From contig NZ_DAIQNN010000005.1 in NCBI RefSeq assembly GCF_036788415.1, forward strand, positions 1 to 64,000: DNA of 64,000 bases, given 5' to 3'. Under the pieces are notes generated by a model. That model was given only the letters and a program-made list of their open reading frames with translations. It had not been told where the DNA came from and did no database searches. Numbering within the stretch: the stretch's first letter is position 1; each line of letters opens with the position of its first letter. The position numbers were made by a program, and so were the translations under genes. This document shows, piece by piece, positions 33,490 to 42,116 of the stretch. The DNA is from Rubrimonas sp036788415 (GTDB taxonomy: Bacteria; Pseudomonadota; Alphaproteobacteria; Rhodobacterales; Rhodobacteraceae).

Positions 33490-34532
33490 GCGGCGCCGCC
33501 ATGGTAGGCCACGCCTGAACCGGCGACCACGCGTCCGACGATCTGCGCCTGCTCGCCCGCCTCTGCTGCGATGGCGAGCGCCTCCTCGGCGCGGTCGGCG
33601 GGAACGATTGCGACGAGGCCGATCCCGCAATTGAAGGCGCGCAGCATCTCGGCCTCGTCCACGCCGCCAGCCGCTGCGAGCCAGTCGAACAGCGGCGGGC
33701 GCGCCCATGACCCGAGGTCGATTTCGGCGCCGAGGCCTTCGGGCAGGATGCGCGGCAGATTGCCGGTCAGCCCGCCGCCGGTGATGTGGGCGAACCCGGC
33801 CGCGCCGCCGCGCCGCGCCAGCGCCAGACAGGCCGTCACGTAGATGCGCGTCGGCGCTAGCAGCGCCGCGCCGAGATCGCCCTCGCCGAACGGGCAGGGC
33901 GCGTCCCAGCCGAGGCCCTGATCGGCGACGATGCGCCGGATCAGCGAATAGCCGTTGGAATGCGCGCCGGAGGAGGCCAGCCCGATCAGCGCGTCGCCCT
34001 CCATGATGCGCGCGGGCAGCGTCGCGCCGCGCTCGACGGCGCCGACCGCGAAGCCCGCGAGGTCGAAATCGACGCCGTGATACATTCCGGGCATCTCGGC
34101 CGTCTCGCCGCCGATCAGCGCGCAATGGGCGATGCGGCAGCCCTCGGCGATCCCTTCGATCACCTGCGCCGCCGCAACCGGGTCGAGCTTGCCAGTGGCG
34201 TAATAGTCGAGGAAGAACAGCGGCTCGGCGCCCTGGCAGACCAGATCGTTGACGCACATCGCGACAAGGTCGATCCCGACGCCCGACAGCCGCCCGGTGT
34301 CGATGGCGATGCGCAGCTTGGTGCCGACGCCGTCGGTCGCGGCCACCAGAACTGGGTCGCGGAAGCCGGCGGCCTTCAAGTCGAACAGCGCGCCGAAGCC
34401 GCCGAGCCCCTCCATCACGCCGGGCCGTTCGGTGGAGGCGGCGGCGGGCTTGATCGCCTCGACCAGCGCGTCGCCTGCTTCGATGCTGACGCCGGCCTCG
34501 GCGTAGGAGAGCCCGTTGCGGCGTTCGGTCAT
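33486..34532 (-). CDS. purM: Phosphoribosylformylglycinamidine cyclo-ligase
   Basis: A 348-residue AIR synthetase that cyclises FGAM with ATP in purine biosynthesis. Family marks are VAATDGVGTKLRIA, the CALIGGETAEMPGMY stretch and the ASSGAHSNGYSLIRR motif. The ATG at 34532 (MTERRNGLSYAEAGVS) matches typical PurM starts; an upstream GTG (34547) is possible. It is followed by purN with a 4-nt overlap. Confidence 0.94.
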   Translation of the reverse strand: MTERRNGLSYAEAGVSIEAGDALVEAIKPAAASTERPGVMEGLGGFGALFDLKAAGFRDPVLVAATDGVGTKLRIAIDTGRLSGVGIDLVAMCVNDLVCQGAEPLFFLDYYATGKLDPVAAAQVIEGIAEGCRIAHCALIGGETAEMPGMYHGVDFDLAGFAVGAVERGATLPARIMEGDALIGLASSGAHSNGYSLIRRIVADQGLGWDAPCPFGEGDLGAALLAPTRIYVTACLALARRGGAAGFAHITGGGLTGNLPRILPEGLGAEIDLGSWARPPLFDWLAAAGGVDEAEMLRAFNCGIGLVAIVPADRAEEALAIAAEAGEQAQIVGRVVAGSGVAYHGGAA

Positions 34533-34601
34533 GGCGGCCTCGCTGACGGTTGCGCCGCCTCGCTTAGCCGAGCGCGGTCCCATTGGAAAGACGCGCGCCG
34601 C

Positions 34602-35411
34602 TCAGCGCTTGGCGGCGCGCACCGCCTCCTCGACATGGCGGGTCAGCGCCTTGCGGTCGGGGAAGGCGGCGACGGGCCGGGCCTCGTGCAGTGCGATCTC
34701 GACTTCGCCGCCCCAGCTGCGGCAGACCACCTGCCAGATATGGCCTTCGAAGGACATGGTCCCCCACCAGCCGTAAAATTCCCGCGGCAGCCGCTCGGGC
34801 GGCCGCCAGTTCAGCGTCGCAGGCTGCACCCAGGCGGTTTCGCGCACGCCCTCCTGAAACAGCGCCGAGAGCAGCGTGCTCTTGAAAGGCAGCACGCGCA
34901 GCCCGTCGGAGGAGGTGCCTTCCGGGAAAATGCACAGCGTCTCGCCCTGCGCGATGCGCGCGCCGATCTCGTCCTTCTGGCGGGCGGCGTCGAGGCGCCG
35001 GCGCTCGATGAACACGGTGTCGCAGATCGCGGCGATCGGGCCGATCCCGGGCCAGGCGCGGACTTCGGCCTTGGAGACGAAATTGACAGTCCCGGTGGCG
35101 CGCAGCGCCAGAATGTCGGCCCAGCTGGAATGATTGGCGAGGATGACGCCGGCGCCGCGCGCCCGCCGCCCGTTCAGCCGCGGGCGCACGCCCATGAGCC
35201 ACAGCATCGTCCGCGCCCAGAATCGCGCCGTCGCGTGGTGGAGGCGCATCCCCGACCAGACATGCCGCTGCGCCGCCTTGCCGGCGAGAAACACCGCGAG
35301 CGACGCGCCGGTGACCGCGACCAGCGCGCCCACCCGCGCGCCGCCGAGCAGCTTCTGCGGCAGGCCGAGCGGCGGCAACGACGGCGGCGCGGCCTCGTCC
35401 CAGGTGGCCAT
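34602..35411 (-). CDS. olsA: Lyso-ornithine-lipid O-acyltransferase (OlsA/PlsC-like)
   Basis: A 269-residue PlsC-family acyltransferase. The catalytic motif is NHSSWAD (His94, Asp99) and the glycerolipid-binding motif is FPEGTSSDG (162-170), with one membrane helix near 25-45. PlsC-like proteins acylate lysophosphatidate, but the 7-bp spacing to olsB makes the second step of ornithine lipid synthesis the better call. Some OlsA proteins do both. Confidence 0.82.
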   Translation of the reverse strand: MATWDEAAPPSLPPLGLPQKLLGGARVGALVAVTGASLAVFLAGKAAQRHVWSGMRLHHATARFWARTMLWLMGVRPRLNGRRARGAGVILANHSSWADILALRATGTVNFVSKAEVRAWPGIGPIAAICDTVFIERRRLDAARQKDEIGARIAQGETLCIFPEGTSSDGLRVLPFKSTLLSALFQEGVRETAWVQPATLNWRPPERLPREFYGWWGTMSFEGHIWQVVCRSWGGEVEIALHEARPVAAFPDRKALTRHVEEAVRAAKR

Positions 35412-35418
35412 GGCGGCC

Positions 35419-36222
35419 TCAGCCGAGGATGCGCTCGGCGGCGCCGCGGTCGGCGCGCGAATAGAAGGCGCGATAGCGCTCGACCATGCGCGACGTGTCC
35501 ATCAGCAGGCACACGTCCACCGTGTTGAAGTCGCGGTCGACGTAAGCGCCTTCGCCGACGAAGCCTCCGAGTCGCAGATAGGCCTTGATCAGCGCCGGGA
35601 TCATGCGCATCGCCTCGACCTTGCTGATCTGATCGGGCGGGAGAAGGTCCATGTTCTGAAAGTGTTCGGGCAAGGTGCGCACCCGCAGGTCATCGGGCGC
35701 GAGGTGGTTGTGGTGCAGATAGGAGAGCGGCTGGGCGAGCGGCGCGATGTCGGACCCGTGAAAGCTCGCGACGCCGAACATGATTTCGACGCCGCGCTCG
35801 GCCACGTACTGACCCAGTCCGGTCCACAGCAGATGCATCCCGGCGCCGCCGCGATGCCCGCCTCCGACGCAGGAGCGGCCGAGTTCGAGCGTCTCGCGCG
35901 GGTAATGCACCAACTTGGTCAGGTCGTATTCGGTCGCGCCGTAAAAGCCGATGCCCTTGCGCGCCATCGCTCCGGTCATCAGGCGGTAGACGCCGACGAC
36001 GCGGTCGAGCGGGTCGTCCGAAGCCGCCTCGTTGTCGATCAGGATCAGATGGTCGAAATGCGGGTCGAACTCGTCCCACTCGCGGCGCGCTGCGCGCTCC
36101 TCGGGAGAGGCGTCGGCCCCCATCTCCTCGACGAAGACGCGATAGCGCAGGCGCTGCGCTGCGGCGACGTCGTCCTCCGTCTCCGCCAGTCTGACCGTGA
36201 AGCGGCCCGCCTCGATGCGCAC
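35419..36222 (-). CDS. olsB: L-ornithine N-alpha-acyltransferase
   Basis: A 267-residue GNAT-like acyltransferase related to acyl-homoserine-lactone synthases, which makes lyso-ornithine lipid from ornithine and 3-hydroxyacyl-ACP. It carries the AAAQRLRYRVFVEEMGA motif near the start, EWDEFDPHFDHLILID and GRSCVGGGHRGG. I favour the GTG at 36222, preceded by GGGAGG at a good distance. An upstream in-frame ATG at 36258 lies within the -10 of the apparent promoter, so it could not be translated from that start. Together with olsA it makes phosphate-free membrane lipid. Confidence 0.85.
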   Translation of the reverse strand: MRIEAGRFTVRLAETEDDVAAAQRLRYRVFVEEMGADASPEERAARREWDEFDPHFDHLILIDNEAASDDPLDRVVGVYRLMTGAMARKGIGFYGATEYDLTKLVHYPRETLELGRSCVGGGHRGGAGMHLLWTGLGQYVAERGVEIMFGVASFHGSDIAPLAQPLSYLHHNHLAPDDLRVRTLPEHFQNMDLLPPDQISKVEAMRMIPALIKAYLRLGGFVGEGAYVDRDFNTVDVCLLMDTSRMVERYRAFYSRADRGAAERILG

Positions 36223-36253
36223 CTTCGCGCCTCCCGATGCTCCGATTGGCGCC

Positions 36254-36282
36254 CTCATATGGGTCGCATGACGATATGGCAA
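36254..36282 (-). promoter_or_regulatory. Probable sigma70 promoter of olsBA
   Basis: On the minus strand, TTGCCA (36282-36277, 5/6), a 17-bp spacer and TATGAG (36259-36254, 4/6) put the start near 36247, about 25 bp before the GTG of olsB. The 157-bp gap upstream contains no PHO-box that I can recognise. Confidence 0.5.
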
Positions 36283-36379
36283 CACCGCCGGGCCGCGCAG
36301 GCCGGGTCGCCGCTGTTGATCTCGCGAGGTTGACGCGTCACACTGAACGCATTGTCCAGTAGGGCTGACGGCGGCGCGC

Positions 36380-36559
36380 TCAGAGCCAGTCCGGGCGCAC
36401 CACGCGCAAAGCCACTTCGTCGGAGTTGATGACGACCTTGCCGATCTCCTCGAAGTTCACCGTCACCCGGGTTCCGATGATCGACTGCACTTGCCCCAGC
36501 CCCCAGTCGGGCCGGTCGGGATGGCGCACCAGCGCGCCGACTTCGAAGAACTCGCTCAT
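36380..36559 (-). CDS. DUF3553 small protein
   Basis: A 59-residue protein with the pattern EVGALVRHPDRPDWGLGQVQ and VTVNFEEIGKVVIN, matching the DUF3553 family (also found as a domain on some UvrD-like helicases). It has a small beta-barrel, SH3-like composition. It is divergent from chpT, 27 bp away. Function unknown. Confidence 0.82.
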   Translation of the reverse strand: MSEFFEVGALVRHPDRPDWGLGQVQSIIGTRVTVNFEEIGKVVINSDEVALRVVRPDWL

Positions 36560-36586
36560 GGCCCGCTCGGGCAGGGGAGGCGCGGC

Positions 36587-37195
36587 ATGACGGACGACCT
36601 CGATTTCGCGGCGATGCTGTGCTCGCGCCTGTGCCACGACCTGATAAGCCCGGTCGGCGCGGTCGGCAACGGCGTGGAGCTGTTGCGCGCCATGCCCGAG
36701 GGCGGGCGCGAGGAGATCGGGCTGATCGAGGACAGCGCCAAGGCGGCGCAGGCGGCGCTGGCCTTCTTCCGCATCGGCTTCGGAATGGTCGGGGCCGATG
36801 CGCGCGCCTTGTCGTCGCGCGAGCTGGGCGGCGTGGCCGCCGCCTATTTCGGGCCGAGCCGGCATCGACTCGCCTGGCCCGTCGAGGGCGCCGACTTGCC
36901 GCGGGGCCTTGCGAAACTGATGCTGCTGATGCTTCTGAGCGCGGCGACCGCCACGCCCATCGGAGGGGCGCTGACCGTCGCGCCCCCTCGGGACGATCCC
37001 CCGCGCCTGTCGGTGCGCGCGAGCGGGCGCAAGGCGGGGCTGTCGGCGGAGCACGTTGCGATGGCGCAGGGGGCCGCGCCCGCGACGGCGCCGCGCGAGG
37101 CGCATCTGGCGCTGATGGCGCAGGTCGCCGCGCGCGCGGGCCTGAGTGTCGAGATCGCCCAGAGCGAGGAGGCGGTGGAGATCGTCGCGTCCTGA
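36587..37195 (+). CDS. chpT: ChpT histidine phosphotransferase
   Basis: A 202-residue protein with the ChpT helix-hairpin: His17 in LCSRLCHDLISPVGAVGNGVELL is the phospho-site. The rest resembles a degenerate kinase ATPase fold, as in ChpT. In alphaproteobacteria ChpT passes phosphate from CckA to CtrA and CpdR. The ATG at 36587 follows GGGGAGG. The stop lies 9 bp from the convergent gamma carbonic anhydrase gene, separated by a small hairpin. Confidence 0.85.
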   Translation: MTDDLDFAAMLCSRLCHDLISPVGAVGNGVELLRAMPEGGREEIGLIEDSAKAAQAALAFFRIGFGMVGADARALSSRELGGVAAAYFGPSRHRLAWPVEGADLPRGLAKLMLLMLLSAATATPIGGALTVAPPRDDPPRLSVRASGRKAGLSAEHVAMAQGAAPATAPREAHLALMAQVAARAGLSVEIAQSEEAVEIVAS

Positions 37196-37216
37196 CGGGC
37201 GGCGTTATTCCGCCCG
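37196..37216. terminator. Short hairpin between chpT and the convergent gene
   Basis: CGGGCGG (37196-37202) pairs with CCGCCCG (37210-37216) around a seven-base loop, spanning the gap and the last codons of the convergent gene. It could end transcripts from either side; there is no T-tract. Confidence 0.4.
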
Positions 37217-37735
37217 GGTGAGGCCTGCGCGGTAGCGCCGGGCGTTCCATCGATAGCGCTCGGCGGATTTGCGCAGGCCCGCGATGGCGTCCGGGTCGAG
37301 CGCGCGCACGACCTTGCCGGGCTGGCCCATCACCAGCGAGCCGTCGGGGATCTCCTTGCCTTCGGTGATCAGCGCATTGGCGCCGATCAGGCAGTCGCGA
37401 CCGATCTTCGCGCCGTTCAGGATCACGGCGCCCATGCCGATCAGACTGTTCTCGCCGATGACGCAGCCATGCAGGATCGCGCGATGGCCGACGGTCACGT
37501 CCGGCCCGATCACGCAGGGACAGCCGGGGTCGGTGTGGATCACGCAGAGGTCCTGCACGTTCGAGCCCGCGCCGACCTCGATGACCTCGTTGTCGCCGCG
37601 CAGCACCGCGTTGAACCACACCGACGCGCCGGGGCGCAGGATCACCTTGCCGATCAGCCGGGCGCCGGGCGCCACGAACGCGTCGCCGTCCTCGGGAAGG
37701 TCGGGGGTCTCGCCGTCGAGGGTGAGAAGCTCCAT
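37205..37735 (-). CDS. Gamma carbonic anhydrase-like hexapeptide protein
   Basis: A 176-residue left-handed beta-helix protein built on hexapeptide repeats. The three zinc histidines of gamma carbonic anhydrases are present (His67, His84, His89 in VIHTDPG and VGHRAILHG). Homologues (YrdA, PaaY) vary from active carbonic anhydrases to thioesterases, so the enzyme activity is not certain. The ATG at 37735 is preferred to one six codons upstream. It is 32 bp downstream of gmk. Confidence 0.87.
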   Translation of the reverse strand: MELLTLDGETPDLPEDGDAFVAPGARLIGKVILRPGASVWFNAVLRGDNEVIEVGAGSNVQDLCVIHTDPGCPCVIGPDVTVGHRAILHGCVIGENSLIGMGAVILNGAKIGRDCLIGANALITEGKEIPDGSLVMGQPGKVVRALDPDAIAGLRKSAERYRWNARRYRAGLTRAE

Positions 37736-37767
37736 GTCGCGTCTTTCTCTCATGTCGGTCGGTCGCG

Positions 37768-38400
37768 TCAGTCCAGGCCCTTCAGGAAATCCTCGAGCCC
37801 CGTCAGCCGGGCGCGGCGGGCGCGCTCGGCGGCGAGGACCGCGCGCAGCGTCGTCTCGCTCGCGTCCAGATCGTCATTGACGACGACATAATCGTAGTCG
37901 GGGCAATGGCTGATCTCGTCGCGGGCCTTGGCCATGCGGCGCGCCACGGTCTCGGGCGCGTCCTGATTGCGCGCGATCAGCCGGCGATTCAGTTCCGACA
38001 GCGAGGGCGGCAGGATGAACACGCTGGCCACATCGGCGCCGAGCGGGCTCGCACGCAGCTGCGCCGCGCCCTGCCAGTCGACGTCGAACAGGACGTCGCG
38101 CCCCTCCGCCAGCCAGCGCTCGACCGGGGCGCGCGGCGTGCCGTAGCGGTTGCCGAACACGTCGGCGTGCTCGAGCAGTTCGCGCCTTTCGACCATCTCG
38201 GAAAAGCGCCCCGCCGAGACGAAATGATAGTCGCGCCCGTCCACTTCCGCGGGGCGCTGCGGGCGCGTCGTCGCCGAGACCGAGAGCGTCAGCCCCAGCC
38301 CCGGCGCATCCAGCAGCCGTCGCGCCAGCGTCGTCTTGCCCGCGCCCGAGGGCGAGGACAGCACGAACAGCAGGCCCCGCCGCGCAATGGGGCCGCTCAT
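37768..38400 (-). CDS. gmk: Guanylate kinase
   Basis: A 210-residue GMP kinase. The P-loop is SSPSGAGKTT (15-24), and the GMP-binding region includes SATTRPQRPAEVDGRDYHF and FGNRYGTPRAPVE. It phosphorylates GMP to GDP. The ATG overlaps the yicC stop by 4 nt, the common yicC-gmk pairing. Confidence 0.95.
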   Translation of the reverse strand: MSGPIARRGLLFVLSSPSGAGKTTLARRLLDAPGLGLTLSVSATTRPQRPAEVDGRDYHFVSAGRFSEMVERRELLEHADVFGNRYGTPRAPVERWLAEGRDVLFDVDWQGAAQLRASPLGADVASVFILPPSLSELNRRLIARNQDAPETVARRMAKARDEISHCPDYDYVVVNDDLDASETTLRAVLAAERARRARLTGLEDFLKGLD

Positions 38401-39290
38401 GCGACGTTCTGCGCCTGCTCGCGCAGCTGGTCGATCGCCACTTTCAACTCCAGCCCGATCTCCGTCAGCGCCGGCGAGGCCGATTTCGCGCACAGCGTGT
38501 TGGCCTCGCGGTTGAACTCCTGCGTCAGGAAATCGAGCTTGCGCCCGACCGCCCCACCCTCTTTCAGCAAAGCCTCGGCGGCGACGCAATGGGCGGCGAG
38601 GCGGTCGAGCTCCTCGCGCACGTCCAGCTTCACCGCAAGCAGCGCCAGTTCCTGCGCCAGCCGTTCCTCCGGCGCGCCGGCGTCGATTAGCGCCGAGACC
38701 TTCTCGCGCAGCTTGCCGCGCGCCGCCTCCTGCTGGCGCGCATGGGCCGCCGTCGCCGCCACGCGCAGCCCGGCGATGCGCGCCAGCGCCCCGCGCAGCG
38801 CCTGCGTCAGCGCCGCGCCTTCCGCGTCGCGCGCGCCGGCGAGGCGTTCGAGCAGCGCGTCGAAACCGGCGAGAAGGGCGGCCTCGGTCGCTTCGGGGTC
38901 GTCGTCGACGCTCATGTCGGCCTCCATCGCGCCGCGCAGCGCGAGCAGGCGTTCGGGCGCGACCGGGGCGACCTCCAGCCCGGCGGCGCGCAGCGCTTCG
39001 GCGGCGGCGCGCGCGGCGGCGGCCAGCGCCGCCAGCGCCGCCGGATCGACGCGCCAGCGCGACGCCGCCGTCGCGTCGCCGTCGAGGCGGAGCTGCGCGC
39101 CGACCGTTCCCCGGCGCAGCGCGTCGGCGGCGCGTCGCCGGCACGGCCCTTCGAGCGCCTCGCGGCCCTCCGGCAGCTTCAGTCGGAGATCGAAGCCCTT
39201 GCCGTTGACGCTGCGCGCCTCCCAGCGCCAGCGCCACGGCCCCGCCCGGCCCTCGACTTCGGCGAAGCCCGTCATGCTGCTCACGCCCAT
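38397..39290 (-). CDS. yicC: YicC-family endoribonuclease
   Basis: A 297-residue YicC/YloC protein with a SMTGFAEVEG start, a long helical middle and a C-terminal ELDRLAAHCVAAEALLKEGGAVGRKLDFL...EFNREANTLCAKS segment. E. coli YicC is an endoribonuclease that attacks the small RNA RyhB. It is translationally coupled to gmk. ATG at 39290 is used; one five codons in (39275) is an alternative. The 165-bp divergent gap to the PAS gene is AT-richer than its surroundings, with no clear -35/-10 pair. Confidence 0.9.
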   Translation of the reverse strand: MGVSSMTGFAEVEGRAGPWRWRWEARSVNGKGFDLRLKLPEGREALEGPCRRRAADALRRGTVGAQLRLDGDATAASRWRVDPAALAALAAAARAAAEALRAAGLEVAPVAPERLLALRGAMEADMSVDDDPEATEAALLAGFDALLERLAGARDAEGAALTQALRGALARIAGLRVAATAAHARQQEAARGKLREKVSALIDAGAPEERLAQELALLAVKLDVREELDRLAAHCVAAEALLKEGGAVGRKLDFLTQEFNREANTLCAKSASPALTEIGLELKVAIDQLREQAQNVA

Positions 39291-39455
39291 CTTCCGCCCC
39301 CTTCGTCTGCGACCGACGCGTTGTGGCGCAGCGGGCGGGCGCGAGAACTGCGACCAATCGGCGCCTCTGGCACGCGCTTTGCAGACAATTAAGGGAAAAA
39401 CAGGGGTTGCAGGCCTTTTTGGCGGTAACTTTTAAGTTTAACAGAGGGTTGCGAG

Positions 39456-40220
39456 ATGTGGTATGAAGCTGAGGCGTCGGAGAGGCGGATCGCCATGGGA
39501 CTTGTGTCCGATTTCGGGACGACGTCGCTGACCCATCCTGACGCATGCGGGCTCTTCGAGATGTGGCAGGCGCTGCGCGGGGATCGCCCTGCGCCGTTCC
39601 GCGCCGAGCTGGACGCCGCGAAGATCGGCGCCCGAGCCCCTTTTCTGGCCATTCTCGAATATGTCGGTCCGTCGAATTTCCGCATCCGCATCGCCGGGGA
39701 CCGTCTGAACGCCTGGTTCGGGATCGAATTGCGCGGGATGAGCGCGCTGTCGATGATCCAGCCCGAGGCGCGCAATCACTTCCAGAGCGTGCTCAACCGC
39801 CTCGCCGGCGAGCCCGCGGTCGCCGCGTTGCGCGGGCAGGCGCGCCGGGCGGACGGGTTCACCGCCGCATTCGAGATGACGCTCCTGCCGATGCGCAGCG
39901 ATTTCGGGCGGATCGATCGCGTCCTGGTCGGGCTTTGGCTGCTCGACGCGCCAGCCCGGACGCATGGGCCGCTGCGGCTCGACCCAACCGAATTCGTGGT
40001 GACGCCGATCCGCGACGAGGCGCCGGAAGCCGGGCCGGGCGAGGACGAACTGCGCGCGCCGGAGAGCGCCTTCGACGGCGCAGACGACGCGCCGCCCACC
40101 CAGCGCCCTGCGTCCGCGAGCGAGGGGGATGGCGCCGGGTCCGGGGACGCGACGCAGGCGGCGCCGCGCCGGCCGCAGCTGCGGGTGATCACCGGCGGAC
40201 GGGGCGGCCCGGAGCGCTGA
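39456..40220 (+). CDS. PAS_5 domain protein
   Basis: A 254-residue protein. Residues about 30-160 match the alphaproteobacterial PAS_5 fold (LFEMWQALRGDRPAPFRAEL, NFRIRIAGDRLNAWFGIELRG). The C-terminal 90 residues are acidic, Pro/Ala-rich and apparently disordered. There is no output domain, so it probably works by binding partners. GAGGG precedes the ATG. The 3' end overlaps a convergent hydrolase gene by 32 bp. MopJ of Caulobacter is a single-domain relative of this type. Confidence 0.72.
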   Translation: MWYEAEASERRIAMGLVSDFGTTSLTHPDACGLFEMWQALRGDRPAPFRAELDAAKIGARAPFLAILEYVGPSNFRIRIAGDRLNAWFGIELRGMSALSMIQPEARNHFQSVLNRLAGEPAVAALRGQARRADGFTAAFEMTLLPMRSDFGRIDRVLVGLWLLDAPARTHGPLRLDPTEFVVTPIRDEAPEAGPGEDELRAPESAFDGADDAPPTQRPASASEGDGAGSGDATQAAPRRPQLRVITGGRGGPER

Positions 40221-40923
40221 GCGGGTCGATCCGGGCGGCGAGCCGCTCCAGCGCGGCGGTCGCCGCCTGGGGCGCCTCCATCGTAAGCAGATGCCCCACG
40301 CCGGGAAGCTCCGCGAGCGCGGCGGCGGGCGCGGCCTCGGCGAGGCGTCGGTGCAGGAGCGGCGGGCAGACCCGGTCGCCCGCGCCCACGACGATCTCGA
40401 CCGGCCCTGGGAACGCGGCGACGGCGCCCAGCATGTCGCGTCGCGCGTCGAGCGCGCGCGCCTGCGCGAAGAATCGCGCCGCCGGCGCATCGAGCATCAT
40501 CGCGCGCGCCTGCGTCGGAAACGCCGCCGATCGGTCGCCCGCATCGCGGGCGAGGCAGTTGGGCAGGAAGGCGTCGACGAAGGTTGCGAGACCCTCCTCC
40601 TCGACGCGCGCGCGCAGGCCGGCGCGCCAGGCGATCTCGCGCGGGCGGGCCGGCGTGGGGTCCGTCGCGAACAGAGCCGCGCCCAGCACGCGGTCGGGCG
40701 CCTGCGCGATTGCCGCCATCGCGACCATGCCGCCCATCGACAGCCCTGCGAACGCCGCCGGCCCCGCCGCCAGACCGAGCGCCGCTTCCGCCATCGCGGC
40801 GATGTCATCCTGCTCGGGCGGCGGCGCCAGGCGGAGATCGAAGCGCCGCGCCAGCGTCGGGGAGAGCCCGGCGTAGAGGCGGTGGTCGCAGAGATGGCCG
40901 GGGATCAGGATCAGCGGGATCAC
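40189..40923 (-). CDS. Alpha/beta hydrolase
   Basis: A 244-residue alpha/beta hydrolase. The nucleophile elbow GLSMGG puts Ser62 in place, an acid is likely in the VVGAGDRVCPP segment and the His is in LPGVGHLLTMEAP. Overall shape resembles small esterases such as MenH or BioH-like proteins; the substrate is unknown. It ends inside the 3' end of the convergent PAS gene and follows the RatA-like gene by 21 bp. Confidence 0.8.
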   Translation of the reverse strand: MIPLILIPGHLCDHRLYAGLSPTLARRFDLRLAPPPEQDDIAAMAEAALGLAAGPAAFAGLSMGGMVAMAAIAQAPDRVLGAALFATDPTPARPREIAWRAGLRARVEEEGLATFVDAFLPNCLARDAGDRSAAFPTQARAMMLDAPAARFFAQARALDARRDMLGAVAAFPGPVEIVVGAGDRVCPPLLHRRLAEAAPAAALAELPGVGHLLTMEAPQAATAALERLAARIDPLSAPGRPVRR

Positions 40924-40944
40924 GTCGGTCCCCTCCCGCCCCTT

Positions 40945-41412
40945 TCAGAGGCCGCGCGCGCCGTAGAGTTGTTCGGCGCGCCGCTCGAAAGCGCGGACGA
41001 TGCGCTGCATCGCCTCGTTGAACACCACGCCGATCACAGCCTGCAAGGTGCGCGAGCGGAACTCGAAATCGACGAAGAAATCCACCGTGCAGCTCTGCGG
41101 GCCTTCGGGCACGAATTCCCAGTGGTTGGACAGATAGCGGAACGGGCCGTCGAGATACTCGACGTCGATCACGCGACGGTCGGGCAGGAGCGCGACCCGG
41201 CTGCCGAAACGCTCGCGAAACAGCTTGAACGACACCACCATGTCGGCGTCGACGATTTCGGCCCCGCCTCCGGAAGGATGCGGTCTGCGCCCGCGCACCC
41301 GCACCGCCGAGCACCAGGGCAGGAATTCGGAGTAAGCCTCGATGTCGGCGATCAGCCGGTACATCTCGTCGGCCGAGTAGGGCATCAGACGTTTTTCGGC
41401 GTGCGTCGGCAT
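40945..41412 (-). CDS. RatA/COQ10-family START-like protein
   Basis: A 155-residue SRPBCC protein. The N-terminal SADEMYRLIADIEAYSEFLPWC is the COQ10/RatA signature. In mitochondria COQ10 binds ubiquinone and supports respiration. The E. coli homologue RatA was described as a ribosome-association toxin, but it lies by a RatB-like gene there and no such partner is present here. A quinone-binding role is therefore favoured. It is divergent from hpt by 147 bp. Confidence 0.87.
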   Translation of the reverse strand: MPTHAEKRLMPYSADEMYRLIADIEAYSEFLPWCSAVRVRGRRPHPSGGGAEIVDADMVVSFKLFRERFGSRVALLPDRRVIDVEYLDGPFRYLSNHWEFVPEGPQSCTVDFFVDFEFRSRTLQAVIGVVFNEAMQRIVRAFERRAEQLYGARGL

Positions 41413-41559
41413 GGGCGACCCAGATCAGATGCGCGAGGCCGGGGCGAGCGGCCCGGTTGTCGCGGCGCCTGCCCCTCGCATCGCACCCCTGCGGCGCGCT
41501 AGGCTGCGCCCGCGCGTCATGGGCCAGTCGGACGCGCATGGCAAGGGAGAGCGTCCGGA

Positions 41560-42096
41560 ATGCGCCCGCATGTCGTCGAGCCGATGATCTCCGAAGCGGC
41601 CATCGCGCAACGCGTCGGCGAACTCGCCGCCGAGATCGACGCGCATTTCGCCGGAACCGAGAAGCTGGTGCTGGTCGGGCTTCTGCGCGGCAGCTTCATC
41701 TTCATCGCCGATCTCGCGCGCCGTTTGTCGCTGCCGGTCGAGATCGACTTCATGGAGGTCTCCTCCTACGGAAACGCGACCGAATCGAGCCGCGAAGTGC
41801 GTGTGCTGAAGGATCTGCGCGGCGAGATCGCCGGGCGCGACGTGCTGGTGGTCGAGGACATCGTCGACACCGGGCACACGCTGGCCCATGTCGCGCGGAT
41901 CCTGAAGACGCGCCAGCCGCGCCGGCTGGAGGTCTGCGCGCTGCTCGACAAGCCGTCGCGACGCGAGGCGGAGGTGCGGGCGCGCTGGGTGGGCTTCGAG
42001 ATCCCCGACGCCTTCGTCGTGGGTTACGGCATCGACTACGCCCAGATGAACCGGAACCTGCCTTATATCGGCTGCGTGAAGTTCCCCGATCCGTGA
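41560..42096 (+). CDS. hpt: Hypoxanthine phosphoribosyltransferase
   Basis: A 178-residue type I phosphoribosyltransferase. The PRPP motif VVEDIVDTGHTL (97-108) is intact, and the flexible loop follows the SSYGN segment near 68-72. The base-recognition region contains WVGFEIPDAFVVGYGIDY. It salvages hypoxanthine (and perhaps guanine) with PRPP. No purine genes are adjacent; purM-purN lie about 7 kb away. A short hairpin follows the stop. Confidence 0.93.
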   Translation: MRPHVVEPMISEAAIAQRVGELAAEIDAHFAGTEKLVLVGLLRGSFIFIADLARRLSLPVEIDFMEVSSYGNATESSREVRVLKDLRGEIAGRDVLVVEDIVDTGHTLAHVARILKTRQPRRLEVCALLDKPSRREAEVRARWVGFEIPDAFVVGYGIDYAQMNRNLPYIGCVKFPDP

Positions 42097-42101
42097 CCGC
42101 A

Positions 42102-42116
42102 TCCGACGCTGTCGGA
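42102..42116 (+). terminator. Short hairpin after hpt
   Basis: TCCGAC-GCT-GTCGGA forms a 6-bp stem 5 bp past the hpt stop, without a T-tract. It may protect the 3' end. The rest of the gap (to 42281) becomes AT-rich from about 42166, unlike the neighbourhood. Confidence 0.3.

Noticed and set aside
40945..41412. RatA toxin of a toxin-antitoxin pair.
   Set aside because: No RatB-like partner gene is present and the COQ10-type signature is equally good; a quinone-related role is preferred.
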